From the NCBI GenBank assembly GCA_020430005.1, contig JAGQKQ010000038.1:1-11797 (forward strand): a stretch of 11,797 nt of DNA, written 5' to 3'. The stretch is from Candidatus Omnitrophota bacterium (GTDB taxonomy: Bacteria; Omnitrophota; Gorgyraeia; Zapsychrales; Zapsychraceae). Positions within the stretch are counted from its first letter, which is position 1, and each line of letters begins with the position of its first letter. Of the stretch, positions 1 through 6,375 are shown in pieces. The position numbers and the translations under genes are program-made. The notes under the pieces are model-generated. The model had not been told where the DNA came from. It did not search any database and worked only from the letters and a program-made list of their open reading frames with translations.

Positions 1-3000
1 GTTGTCACGGTCGCAATCTGGACACCGTCACGGAACACTTTGTAACCGGTCACTCCTGTGTCATCACTTGATGCCGCCCACGCCATTTCCATTGATGTCT
101 GTGTAATATTGTCCGCTTCTAATCCCTGCGGAATACTCGGAGGTGTTTCATCGATATCCATTTTTTCCCAGGATAATTCCGCTACCGCACCACCGGTATT
201 TTCATAATATTCCATCTTGATCAAATGCTGACCACCGGAAATATTATGAATGGCTGAATGGGTTGTCGGAGCTTGATTTACCCATTTATCAATAATTAAT
301 TCTCCGTCAACATAAAGACGAACACCATCATCTGTTCTTGTTGAAAAAGTATATTGTCCTTCTTCTAGATCAAAATTCCCTTGCCAAAGCACAGAAAATC
401 CATCGGATCCCAAATCAGCATGAGGCGATCCTGAACTCCAATTAAAATCGATAACGGAATCTGTACGTACAACTTTCAAATTAGTAAAATCAATATTGTC
501 ATAATAACATCCATAAAAATCATTCTCACCGACTTGATCACACACTAATTCAGCCAGTGTATTAACATTAATAGAGGAAGACTTTGCACTTTCGTTGCCT
601 TCTGCATCAAAAGCTGAAACTTCATAACTGTATACCGTGTCCGGTGACAATCCTGAATCACTAAAATTTGTTCCTGCTACCGTTGAAATATGATTGCCGT
701 CACGGAATACTTTATAACCTGTAACCGCAGTGTCATCAGTTGACACACCCCACGCTAAGTCTACAGACGTCTGTGTAATATTATAAGAACCCAACCCTTG
801 TGGAACTGTTGGCGCCTCTGTATCTGGCTCTTCTGATGTTGTCACCGATAAGACCGATGATTTAGCACTTTCGTTATTACTCAAATCGACGGCAGAAACT
901 TGATAGCTGTAGGTTGTACCAGGTGACAAGGACAAATCGTTAAAAAGAGTATTTTCTACAGCCTCGATCAGCACTCCATCACGATAGATGTTGTACCAAC
1001 CAAGATTTTCATTATCCGTCGAAGCATCCCAGGTCAACCGTACTGATGTTTGTGTAATATTATCCGCTTGTAATCCTCCCGGAATGGTTGGCGGCTCCGT
1101 ATCAACATTGCTTAGTGTTGTTACTGACAGCGGGGCCGACTTGGCACTTTCATTACCGGTGACATCCAGCGCTGCCACCTGATAACTGTAAGTTGTACCC
1201 GGTGATAATGAAAGGTCATTAAAGAGTGTATTCTCAACAAAGTCAATATGTTCGCCATCCCGATATATTTTATATAGCCCTACACCTTCGTTATCGGTCG
1301 AAGCTTCCCAAGTCAGCCTTGCCGATGTTTGTGTAATATTATTTGCCGATAACCCTTGCGGAGCGGTTGGTGGTATTGTGTCAATATCACTTAGTGTTGT
1401 TACTGCCAAAGAGCTCGACTTGGCACTTTCATTATTATTCGCATCAATGGCCGAAACCTGATAAGTGTATGTTGTATCCGGTTGTAGGTTATTATCTGTA
1501 TAACCTGTTCCCGGCACGGTCGTGATCAAACTTCCATCACGGAAAATCTTGTATCCGGTGACGCCTGTATCATCGGTTGAAGCTGTCCATCCCAATTCTA
1601 TAGATGTTTGTGTGACAAACACGGCCGCTAGTTCTTGGGGAACCGTTGGTATACCATTGGCCACATCAAGGACAGCGAGAACCATTTCCTTTGTATCCGT
1701 AAATTCTCCATCATCAGCCGTAAATTCAAACACATATTCCCAATCTCCTTGATCATAACCCGGCGTCCAACTAAATGTCCCTGTCCCGTTGCCATGGTTA
1801 ACAAACTGCGCTCCAATGGATGACAATGGAGCCCCTCCCTGTAATTTAGCTGTTAAAGTTATAGGGTCATTATCGGGATCAGTGGCCGAAACCATAAAAG
1901 AAAAAGATTGCGCCTCTTCAATAACTTGGTCATCAATATTATTGAGAACAGGCGCCCTATTCGCATATTGCTCAATCGTTACCTGAACGGCGTCTGTCGC
2001 AATAAAGCCACTATCATCTGTTACACTCAATTGAATAAGGTAAGTACCTAATGCTAAATTATCTGTATTAAATGCCCCCAGAACACCCCCATTAACCGGA
2101 GTATAGATCGGAGCTCCCATAGGTATTAAATCCCCGCCTGAAGCCGGTCGATAAAATAATTGATAGTGGTCAAAATTCTCACCATCAGCTGTTCCCTTAA
2201 TAAGGGCAATATCTGTTTGAACAACAGCAAAACCTTCTGCCGGTTCTGTAATCTTGGCGTCTAAAGGTGCTTCAATACTAACCGCCTTAAAAGCGTTAAT
2301 CCGTCCATGACCTCCGGCGGTATCAAACCCGGGATTATCAATATCATCAGTAGCCATTTCCATAATTTTAATAACATCTTCATTACTAATGCCGGGATTC
2401 TTGGCAAGAATCAAAGCGGCAACACCTGATGCGTGTGGACAAGCCATTGATGTTCCGCTGGATGTCCCATATCCACCGATTGTTGTGGACATAATCCACT
2501 CCCCGGGAGCGGCCACATTAATCTTCATCCCATGGTTCGAAAAAGAAGATCTCACATCCGATTTATTAACAGACGCTACAGAAATAACTTCATCTAAACG
2601 CGTCGGACTGTAATTATCAACCTCCCCATTACTATTTCCCGCAGCAAAAACAAGTACCACACCATTGGAATAGGCCTGTCGAACAACATTGTCAACAATA
2701 GGATTCGTCGGACAAGGCGATGAACATGACCAACTGTTACTGATAATATCTGCTCCATTCTCCATGGCATAACGTAACCCATTAGCCAGAGCACTGGATG
2801 GTGTACTTCCGCCGTCATCAGGAAAACCTTTTACAGGCATAATTCTCGCTTTTGGAGCCACACCGGCGACCCCAATTTCGTTATTGGCAACACCGGCAAT
2901 CGTTCCGGAAACATGCGTTCCATGAGAATTATTTCCAATAACATTGTTATCATTTCCTGAAAAATCCCAACCATACACATCGTCAATATATCCGTTTCCA

Positions 3001-3689
3001 TCATCATCAATACCGTTATCAGGAATTTCACCCGGGTTGGTCCAGATATTCTCGGCCAAATCCGGATGAGTATAATCGACACCTGTATCCAAAACAGCAA
3101 CCAGAACACCTTCCCCTTGTGTAATATCCCATGCCTGCGGTGCCTGGATATTTTCTATTCCTTCAAGTCTTCCGGTCACCAAATAGTAATCATTGACATC
3201 CAGTTCCACCTCCATAAGATAGTCCGGTTGCGCGTATTCGATATTAGGATCTTCCTGATAAATAGCAGCCATCTGTTCGATGTCTGTTTCTTCAGGGACA
3301 TCCAGTAAATAAACATTGGAAAGATCTTCTTGAGAATGGGTTGATGCTGCTGAAAAGGATGCTTTCTGCATTGATTTTTTAACATTCGGAAAGAGACGCT
3401 GGGCTTTTTGAACTTTAAAATGACGATTGAGCTGGGCAAAAGAATCCATGGAGGTAGATTGGGCTCCATAAACTCCTGGTTCTTGATTTTTTAGTTTAAC
3501 GATGACTTTTCCCTTAACATATTTTTCTTTTTTCTTGTCTTCTTTTTGATTTGCGGCGATTGGATGCTCTTGTGTTAAGGTGTCTGTGTCTGTAATTGCT
3601 GCGGAAATTTGATAAGTTGTTGCCAGCCCTACAAAGGCTATAAAACTAAAAATAAATCCTACTTTTGCCCATTTCGTCTTTGTTTTCAT
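1..3689 (-). CDS. Secreted subtilisin-family (S8) serine protease with FN3 and PA14 modules, C-terminus beyond window
   Basis: This is an extracellular endopeptidase, partial at the 3' end, with 1229 codons visible and no stop. Residues 1-31 form a signal peptide: Lys-rich start, hydrophobic stretch 10-24, cleavage probably near ISAA. Residues about 58-164 look like an I9-type inhibitory propeptide (VKGKVIVKLK). The S8 domain spans about 185-460 with Asp201 (VLDTGVDYTHPD), His256 (NSHGTHVSG), oxyanion Asn352 (AAGNSNG) and Ser414 (GTSMACPHASG). An Asp-rich insert at 215-243 (NGIDDDGNGYIDD) resembles calcium-binding insertions of related subtilases. Two beta-sandwich domains follow (about 470-570 and 573-675, the second cadherin-like with ATDPDNDP). 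Then come FN3 modules from 679, 772, 865 and 958, a PA14 module at about 1051-1180 (TRTDDGVRLYVDG), and a fifth FN3 from 1182. The ATG at 3689 is chosen for its AGGAGG seven bases upstream. An in-frame ATG at 3716 has only GAGG at too short a spacing. The natural substrate cannot be told; the modules suggest polysaccharide or surface binding. Confidence 0.95.
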   Translation of the reverse strand, partial: MKTKTKWAKVGFIFSFIAFVGLATTYQISAAITDTDTLTQEHPIAANQKEDKKKEKYVKGKVIVKLKNQEPGVYGAQSTSMDSFAQLNRHFKVQKAQRLFPNVKKSMQKASFSAASTHSQEDLSNVYLLDVPEETDIEQMAAIYQEDPNIEYAQPDYLMEVELDVNDYYLVTGRLEGIENIQAPQAWDITQGEGVLVAVLDTGVDYTHPDLAENIWTNPGEIPDNGIDDDGNGYIDDVYGWDFSGNDNNVIGNNSHGTHVSGTIAGVANNEIGVAGVAPKARIMPVKGFPDDGGSTPSSALANGLRYAMENGADIISNSWSCSSPCPTNPIVDNVVRQAYSNGVVLVFAAGNSNGEVDNYSPTRLDEVISVASVNKSDVRSSFSNHGMKINVAAPGEWIMSTTIGGYGTSSGTSMACPHASGVAALILAKNPGISNEDVIKIMEMATDDIDNPGFDTAGGHGRINAFKAVSIEAPLDAKITEPAEGFAVVQTDIALIKGTADGENFDHYQLFYRPASGGDLIPMGAPIYTPVNGGVLGAFNTDNLALGTYLIQLSVTDDSGFIATDAVQVTIEQYANRAPVLNNIDDQVIEEAQSFSFMVSATDPDNDPITLTAKLQGGAPLSSIGAQFVNHGNGTGTFSWTPGYDQGDWEYVFEFTADDGEFTDTKEMVLAVLDVANGIPTVPQELAAVFVTQTSIELGWTASTDDTGVTGYKIFRDGSLITTVPGTGYTDNNLQPDTTYTYQVSAIDANNNESAKSSSLAVTTLSDIDTIPPTAPQGLSANNITQTSARLTWEASTDNEGVGLYKIYRDGEHIDFVENTLFNDLSLSPGTTYSYQVAALDVTGNESAKSAPLSVTTLSNVDTEPPTIPGGLQADNITQTSVRLTWDASTDNENLGWYNIYRDGVLIEAVENTLFNDLSLSPGTTYSYQVSAVDLSNNESAKSSVLSVTTSEEPDTEAPTVPQGLGSYNITQTSVDLAWGVSTDDTAVTGYKVFRDGNHISTVAGTNFSDSGLSPDTVYSYEVSAFDAEGNESAKSSSINVNTLAELVCDQVGENDFYGCYYDNIDFTNLKVVRTDSVIDFNWSSGSPHADLGSDGFSVLWQGNFDLEEGQYTFSTRTDDGVRLYVDGELIIDKWVNQAPTTHSAIHNISGGQHLIKMEYYENTGGAVAELSWEKMDIDETPPSIPQGLEADNITQTSMEMAWAASSDDTGVTGYKVFRDGVQIATVT
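165..539 (-). other. PA14-domain coding segment inside the FN3 array
   Basis: The translated stretch (about residues 1051-1180) has the PA14 pattern: an F-Y-x-x-Y-Y start, L-W-Q-G-N-F-D, then Y-T-F-S-T-R-T-D-D-G-V-R-L-Y-V-D-G with Asp1120-Asp1121, and a closing H-L-I-K-M-E-Y-Y-E-N strand and A-E-L-S-W. PA14 domains are beta-barrels that often bind glycans using a calcium-binding Asp pair, so this module may hold the protease on a carbohydrate surface. That role is inferred from the family. Three cysteines at its N-terminal edge (VCDQ, GCYY) could form a disulfide in an exported protein. Confidence 0.85.
540..1655 (-). repeat. Four tandem FN3 modules, 93 codons each
   Basis: Each fibronectin type III module begins near I-P-x-x-P-x-G-L and carries a T-Q-T-S strand followed by L-x-W, then Y-K-[IV]-[FY]-R-D-G, the T-Y-x-Y-x-V core and N-E-S-A-K-S. 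The anchor DNA encoding ITQTS lies at 1603, 1324, 1045 and 766 on the plus strand, exactly 279 bases apart. A fifth copy has its anchor at 94, 672 bases further on, because a PA14 module of about 131 codons is inserted. FN3 modules 2 and 3 are the most alike (shared ENTLFNDLSLSPGTTY). Boundaries are approximate to a few residues. Confidence 0.88.
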
Positions 3690-3696
3690 CACCCAT

Positions 3697-3702
3697 CCTC
3701 CT
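3697..3702 (-). promoter_or_regulatory. Strong Shine-Dalgarno of the protease gene
   Basis: AGGAGG on the minus strand, seven bases before the ATG at 3689. It decides between this ATG, a GTG directly before it and an in-frame ATG nine codons upstream at 3716. Confidence 0.85.
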
Positions 3703-3706
3703 GTTG

Positions 3707-3742
3707 AAAAAAACATGGCCTCAGAGAAACACCCCTGAGGCC
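3707..3742 (-). terminator. Terminator-like hairpin plus T-run in the protease leader
   Basis: GGCCTCAG (3717-3724) and CTGAGGCC (3735-3742) are perfect 8-base inverted arms. Two G-U pairs and one G-C can extend the stem to 11 pairs around a four-base loop. Read on the minus strand the stem is followed by ATG and seven T (3707-3713), then almost at once by the ribosome binding site of the protease. On the plus strand no T-run follows, so it faces the protease. It may be a transcription attenuator for that gene, or the terminator of the dinB unit if the protease has no promoter upstream of it. No aptamer was recognised. Confidence 0.6.
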
Positions 3743-3797
3743 TAAGAAATTAACAGATTTTATTTTTAAACCAATAAGTTTTCATAATCTACGAGAA

Positions 3798-3827
3798 AGT
3801 ATACAATCATTTTCGAGCATATGCTAA
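3798..3827 (-). promoter_or_regulatory. Candidate sigma70-like promoter of the protease gene
   Basis: On the minus strand TTAGCA (3822-3827) is separated by 18 bases from TATACT (3798-3803). The match is four of six at -35 and five of six at -10. Transcription would start near 3791 and give a leader of about 100 bases containing the hairpin at 3717-3742. The -35 box overlaps a 10-base palindrome (AGCATATGCT, 3816-3825). The region is AT-rich, so chance matches are easy. Confidence 0.4.
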
Positions 3828-3927
3828 CTTATGAGGCATAAAAATAAAATAAATACACTTTTTTGGAAAAATCGTAAGATATTGATATTGAATAATTTAT
3901 AACAATGTTGGCAGGATTTTGGTGGAT

Positions 3928-5091
3928 TTAGAGACCACGGTGAATCGCCTTTTCACCGAATTTGTCTTTAATAGCGTCGATCGCCTTGTGGATATCTTCT
4001 TTCCGCTTTTTTTGGACATCCGGGAAAAGGCTTTCTTGAATGTAATGTTCCTTAAAATTGGATAAGCGTATACCAATCAGCCGGATACGCTGGCCTTTTT
4101 TATAAAATTTATCAAATATTAGCCGCGACTGGCTATAGATATCATCTGCAAAATTGGTCCCGTTTTCCAGCGAAATCGCCCGTGTATAGGTCGTAAACCC
4201 CTTTAGCCGGATCTTGACACCAATCGTTCTTCCCTTTAAATCCAGCTTTCTCAAACGGCGGGAGATCTTCTCACTCAGTATCAGCATAATGCGGTGCACT
4301 TCAGCAATATCACAGGTATCCACGGAAAAAGTATGCTCATGGCTGACAGATTTGACTTCATCGCTATCACACACATCCCTTGGATCGATACCATGGGACA
4401 AATTATATAGATGTAGACCATAATCACCGAATCTGCCGATTAAGGTCGCTTTCGGAATTTTCATTAAATCCCCAACGGTTATTATAGCCATTTTATTCAA
4501 AGCCGTTTTTGCTTTAGGACCGACCCCCCAAAGCTTTTCCACTTTCAGCGGCTTTAGAAAATCCATCAAGCCGTCCAATTTCACCTCCAATAATCCATCA
4601 GGCTTACATAAGTCGGAGGCAATTTTGGCGACATTCTTAATCGGCGCGATTCCCACAGAAGCTGTCAAACCTGTCGCTTCATAGATTCTTCTTTTTATTT
4701 CCCGGCCGGCTCCTGCAGGAGAATGATAAAAATGAAAACATCCCGTTAAATCTAAGAAGGCTTCATCCACGCTGATAGGTTCAACATTCGGTGTAAACTG
4801 ATGAAAGATGTCCCGGATTTGAAGCGACACCTTTTTATACTTTGAAAAACTCGGCGGCAGGAAAACAGCATGTGGACATTTCTGGTAAGCCATAGAGATT
4901 GGTTGTGCGGAATGGATTCCATAAGGCCTGGCCTCATAAGAACAGGTCGATACAACGCCGCGGCCTTTTCCCTTTTGCGGATCGGCACCGATAACAACAG
5001 GCTTCCCTTTAAGCTCAGGACGATCCCGTTGTTCCACCGCCGCAAAAAACGCGTCCATATCAATATGCGCGATTACTTTGTTGGCTTCCAT
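3928..5091 (-). CDS. dinB: DNA polymerase IV (Y-family translesion polymerase)
   Basis: This is a 387-residue error-prone polymerase that copies past damaged template bases and acts on the chromosome with the sliding clamp. Palm motifs are intact: Asp11 in HIDMDAFFAAVEQ and Asp109-Glu110 in PISVDEAFLDLTG supply the metal-binding acidic residues, and Phe16 sits where the steric gate against ribonucleotides is in E. coli Pol IV. The finger-region motif STCSYEARPYGI (about 48-59) is present. A helix-hairpin-helix thumb region covers about 175-230 (KLWGVGPKAKTAL), and a little-finger domain about 245-350. QESLF near the C-terminus fits the clamp-binding motif QxxLF, followed by a basic tail ending KDKFGEKAIHRGL. 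Length is close to that of other members with a C-terminal extension. It starts six bases after the stop of the glycosylase gene with only a weak ribosome binding site, so coupled translation is likely. Confidence 0.97.
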   Translation of the reverse strand: MEANKVIAHIDMDAFFAAVEQRDRPELKGKPVVIGADPQKGKGRGVVSTCSYEARPYGIHSAQPISMAYQKCPHAVFLPPSFSKYKKVSLQIRDIFHQFTPNVEPISVDEAFLDLTGCFHFYHSPAGAGREIKRRIYEATGLTASVGIAPIKNVAKIASDLCKPDGLLEVKLDGLMDFLKPLKVEKLWGVGPKAKTALNKMAIITVGDLMKIPKATLIGRFGDYGLHLYNLSHGIDPRDVCDSDEVKSVSHEHTFSVDTCDIAEVHRIMLILSEKISRRLRKLDLKGRTIGVKIRLKGFTTYTRAISLENGTNFADDIYSQSRLIFDKFYKKGQRIRLIGIRLSNFKEHYIQESLFPDVQKKRKEDIHKAIDAIKDKFGEKAIHRGL

Positions 5092-5097
5092 AATGCT

Positions 5098-5760
5098 TTA
5101 ACCTGAATAATACTTTTTGGCGTTAAGCGGACATTGCGCACATTCCGGCTTGGTTTTACAAAAATCTTTCGCCAGGCGCACAATCAATGCATGATATTCA
5201 TTATACACCGGGATATCAGCAGGCAAAGATTCTGTAAAAACCCTCTGAACAGAGTGATACTCCTCCCCGGCACCCACAATATGGTGACGGCTGAAGATCC
5301 GCTTGGTATAAGCGTCCACCACAAAAACCGGCTTATCAAAAGCATAGAGCAAAATGGAATCCGCTGTTTCCGGACCAATGCCGTTTACAGCCAAAAGTTT
5401 TTGACGCAAAATGCCTGTCTCCTCCCGGGACATCCGTGACAGATTTCCATCATATTCCTCAAAAAGAAAATTGATGAAGTTCTTCAACCGTTTGGCTTTA
5501 ATATTAAAATACCCCGATGGCCGGATAAACGCGGTAAGACGTGAAACCTTCACATTTTTTAACGCCTTAGGATTTAGACATTGTGCCTGTTTTAGATTGG
5601 CAATCGCTTTTTCAACATTCTGCCAATTAGTATTTTGCGTGAGGATGGCCCCGACAATAATCTCAAATTTTGTCTCTCCGGGCCACCAATGCTGCGGACC
5701 ATATGTTTTAAAGAGCCTCTGATAGATATTTTTTAGAATGGTTTTATTAAAAGCACCCAT
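5098..5760 (-). CDS. HhH-GPD DNA glycosylase, endonuclease III-related (COG2231 / MagIII-like)
   Basis: This is a base-excision repair glycosylase of 220 residues. The N-terminal motif GPQHWWPGETKFEIIVGAIL (21-40) followed by TQNTNW is typical of the COG2231 branch, which includes the 3-methyladenine glycosylase MagIII of Helicobacter. The helix-hairpin-helix is at 123-140 (VNGIGPETADSILLYA), and Asp149 in FVVDAYTKR is the expected catalytic Asp. The position of the lyase Lys of endonuclease III is Glu131, so glycosylase activity without beta-lyase is predicted. The C-terminus has Cys201, Cys207 and Cys210 (C-x5-C-x2-C), but the fourth iron-sulfur cysteine is missing, so the cluster is either absent or has another ligand. 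The gene starts two bases after the stop of the 43-residue microprotein and ends six bases before dinB. The exact substrate (alkylated or oxidised base) is inferred from the family. Confidence 0.92.
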   Translation of the reverse strand: MGAFNKTILKNIYQRLFKTYGPQHWWPGETKFEIIVGAILTQNTNWQNVEKAIANLKQAQCLNPKALKNVKVSRLTAFIRPSGYFNIKAKRLKNFINFLFEEYDGNLSRMSREETGILRQKLLAVNGIGPETADSILLYAFDKPVFVVDAYTKRIFSRHHIVGAGEEYHSVQRVFTESLPADIPVYNEYHALIVRLAKDFCKTKPECAQCPLNAKKYYSG

Positions 5761-5762
5761 AT

Positions 5763-5894
5763 TTAACGACGTCGTGTTTTCGAGCGGGCAATTTCGTCAA
5801 AAGACCAATCCTTATCTTTTTTCGGGGAATCTTGCGGGACATCAAATTTCTTGGGATCCATTTTCTGTTTATTACGTTTACCGGATTTTCCCAT
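5763..5894 (-). CDS. Small basic protein of 43 residues, unknown function
   Basis: The translation begins MGKSGKRNKQKMDPKKFDVP and ends SFDEIARSKTRRR. It has many Lys and Arg residues, no membrane segment, no cysteine, one Trp (DWSFDE) and looks largely disordered. A perfect AGGAGG lies six bases before the ATG, and the ORF fits exactly between the lipoprotein stop (12 bases upstream) and the glycosylase start (two bases downstream). The spacing and strong ribosome binding site argue for a real translated gene, and its translation may open the weak start of the glycosylase. The basic composition suggests nucleic acid or ribosome binding, but no family is recognised. Confidence 0.75.
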   Translation of the reverse strand: MGKSGKRNKQKMDPKKFDVPQDSPKKDKDWSFDEIARSKTRRR

Positions 5895-5900
5895 AACAAT

Positions 5901-5906
5901 CCTCCT
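5901..5906 (-). promoter_or_regulatory. Shine-Dalgarno of the 43-residue gene
   Basis: AGGAGG on the minus strand, directly after the lipoprotein stop codon and six bases before the ATG at 5894. It is the strongest internal ribosome binding site in this operon and the main evidence that the short ORF is translated. Confidence 0.8.
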
Positions 5907-6314
5907 TTATTCGGATGATTCTTGTTTTGCAGGAGCCGGTTCGTACTCCACGTCAATCATTTTTCCCTTCGCATTAAAATAAAGATAAATTTTGTCCGTA
6001 TTAAAATATTCAACGGCTTTTCGGTAAAGCCACCGTTCTGCCTCTCCCTCATCGTGCTGTACTGTTTTGACCTGAATGGGCTGGCCGAACTTCTTAAAAA
6101 TTTGTTCCGTCGTAGTGGAATATTGAACCAGCTTACCTTCTTTGTAAAGCTGAACAAGTTCCGCAAACCGACGGTCAGCCTTTTCAACATAGGCGTCCGC
6201 GTCTTCAACCCCGTCTCCAATTTTTTTGAGACGCAGCATCTCATCCAGATGAGCGAGCTTTGAACATCCTGAACAAAAAATAATACCAATGAAAATGATA
6301 ATCAGTTTTTTCAT
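5907..6314 (-). CDS. Small lipoprotein with BamE/SmpA-like C-terminal pattern
   Basis: This is a 135-residue predicted lipoprotein. Residues 1-16 (MKKLIIIFIGIIFCSG) are a lipoprotein signal with Cys17 as the lipidated residue. The lipobox is unusual because Cys14 stands at -3 where Leu is common. Residues 25-65 form a charged helical region. Residues 68-125 (TEQIFKKFGQP, then ERWLYR, then KIYLYFNAKGKMIDVEY) follow the order of a BamE/SmpA-like fold: a G-x-P turn, a W-x-Y strand, and a final strand after an N-x-x-G turn. The tail is Pro/Glu-rich. It probably sits on the periplasmic face of a membrane; a role in outer membrane assembly is only a possibility. AAGGA six bases before the ATG and a promoter at 6332-6360 mark it as the first gene of its unit. 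No functional link to the repair genes downstream is evident. Confidence 0.85.
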   Translation of the reverse strand: MKKLIIIFIGIIFCSGCSKLAHLDEMLRLKKIGDGVEDADAYVEKADRRFAELVQLYKEGKLVQYSTTTEQIFKKFGQPIQVKTVQHDEGEAERWLYRKAVEYFNTDKIYLYFNAKGKMIDVEYEPAPAKQESSE

Positions 6315-6331
6315 TTTTATTCCTTTAATGT

Positions 6332-6360
6332 ATGATATCGGTCTTTTCAGGATTTTTCAA
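6332..6360 (-). promoter_or_regulatory. Sigma70-like promoter of the lipoprotein/glycosylase/dinB unit
   Basis: On the minus strand TTGAAA (6355-6360) and TATCAT (6332-6337) are separated by exactly 17 bases, each matching five of six consensus positions. Transcription from about 6325 would leave a leader of only about 11 bases that still holds AAGGA (6321-6325). No LexA-like palindrome (GAAC-N4-GTTC or CTGT-N8-ACAG) is seen, so SOS control is not supported here. Confidence 0.6.
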
Positions 6361-6375
6361 GATGGAACTCTATGA

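Larger units (their letters stand above)
3690..3927 (-). other. Intergenic region between dinB and the protease gene
   Basis: This is the largest non-coding stretch in the window. It is AT-rich and holds, in transcription order, no clear terminator right after dinB, a candidate promoter (3798-3827), a leader of about 50 AT-rich bases, the hairpin with T-run (3707-3742) and the ribosome binding site (3697-3702). No tRNA, aptamer or further ORF with a credible start was seen on either strand. Confidence 0.7.

Noticed and set aside
988..3308. Several plus-strand ORFs of 60-92 residues opposite the protease gene
   Set aside because: They are antisense shadows with low-complexity translations and no ribosome binding sites; the opposite strand codes for FN3 and S8 domains.
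2594..3469. Minus-strand ORFs of 74-97 residues in other frames inside the protease gene
   Set aside because: They contain no domain pattern, while the protease frame gives continuous subtilase motifs across the same bases.
1..3689. Possible frameshift or pseudogene, because no single long ORF with a stop is found here
   Set aside because: Frame checks at Asp201, His256, Asn352, Ser414, the 279-base FN3 period and the window edge agree. The stop is simply outside the window.
3743..3797. A riboswitch aptamer in the protease leader (cyclic di-GMP class considered because of the GGCC-rich stem)
   Set aside because: The conserved core bases of known classes were not found and the leader before the hairpin is short and AT-rich.
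3816..3825. Palindrome AGCATATGCT as an operator
   Set aside because: Ten bases with an AT-rich centre are expected by chance in such a region; there is no second copy nearby.
4214..5722. Plus-strand ORFs of 69-103 residues opposite dinB and the glycosylase
   Set aside because: They are antisense to well-supported conserved genes and show no recognisable domain or start signal.
5747..5956. A 69-residue minus-strand ORF overlapping the lipoprotein end and the glycosylase start
   Set aside because: It is out of frame with the 43-residue ORF, which has the better ribosome binding site and exact fit between neighbours.
6315..6375. LexA/SOS operator before the unit that includes dinB
   Set aside because: No GAAC-N4-GTTC or CTGT-N8-ACAG palindrome is present around the promoter.
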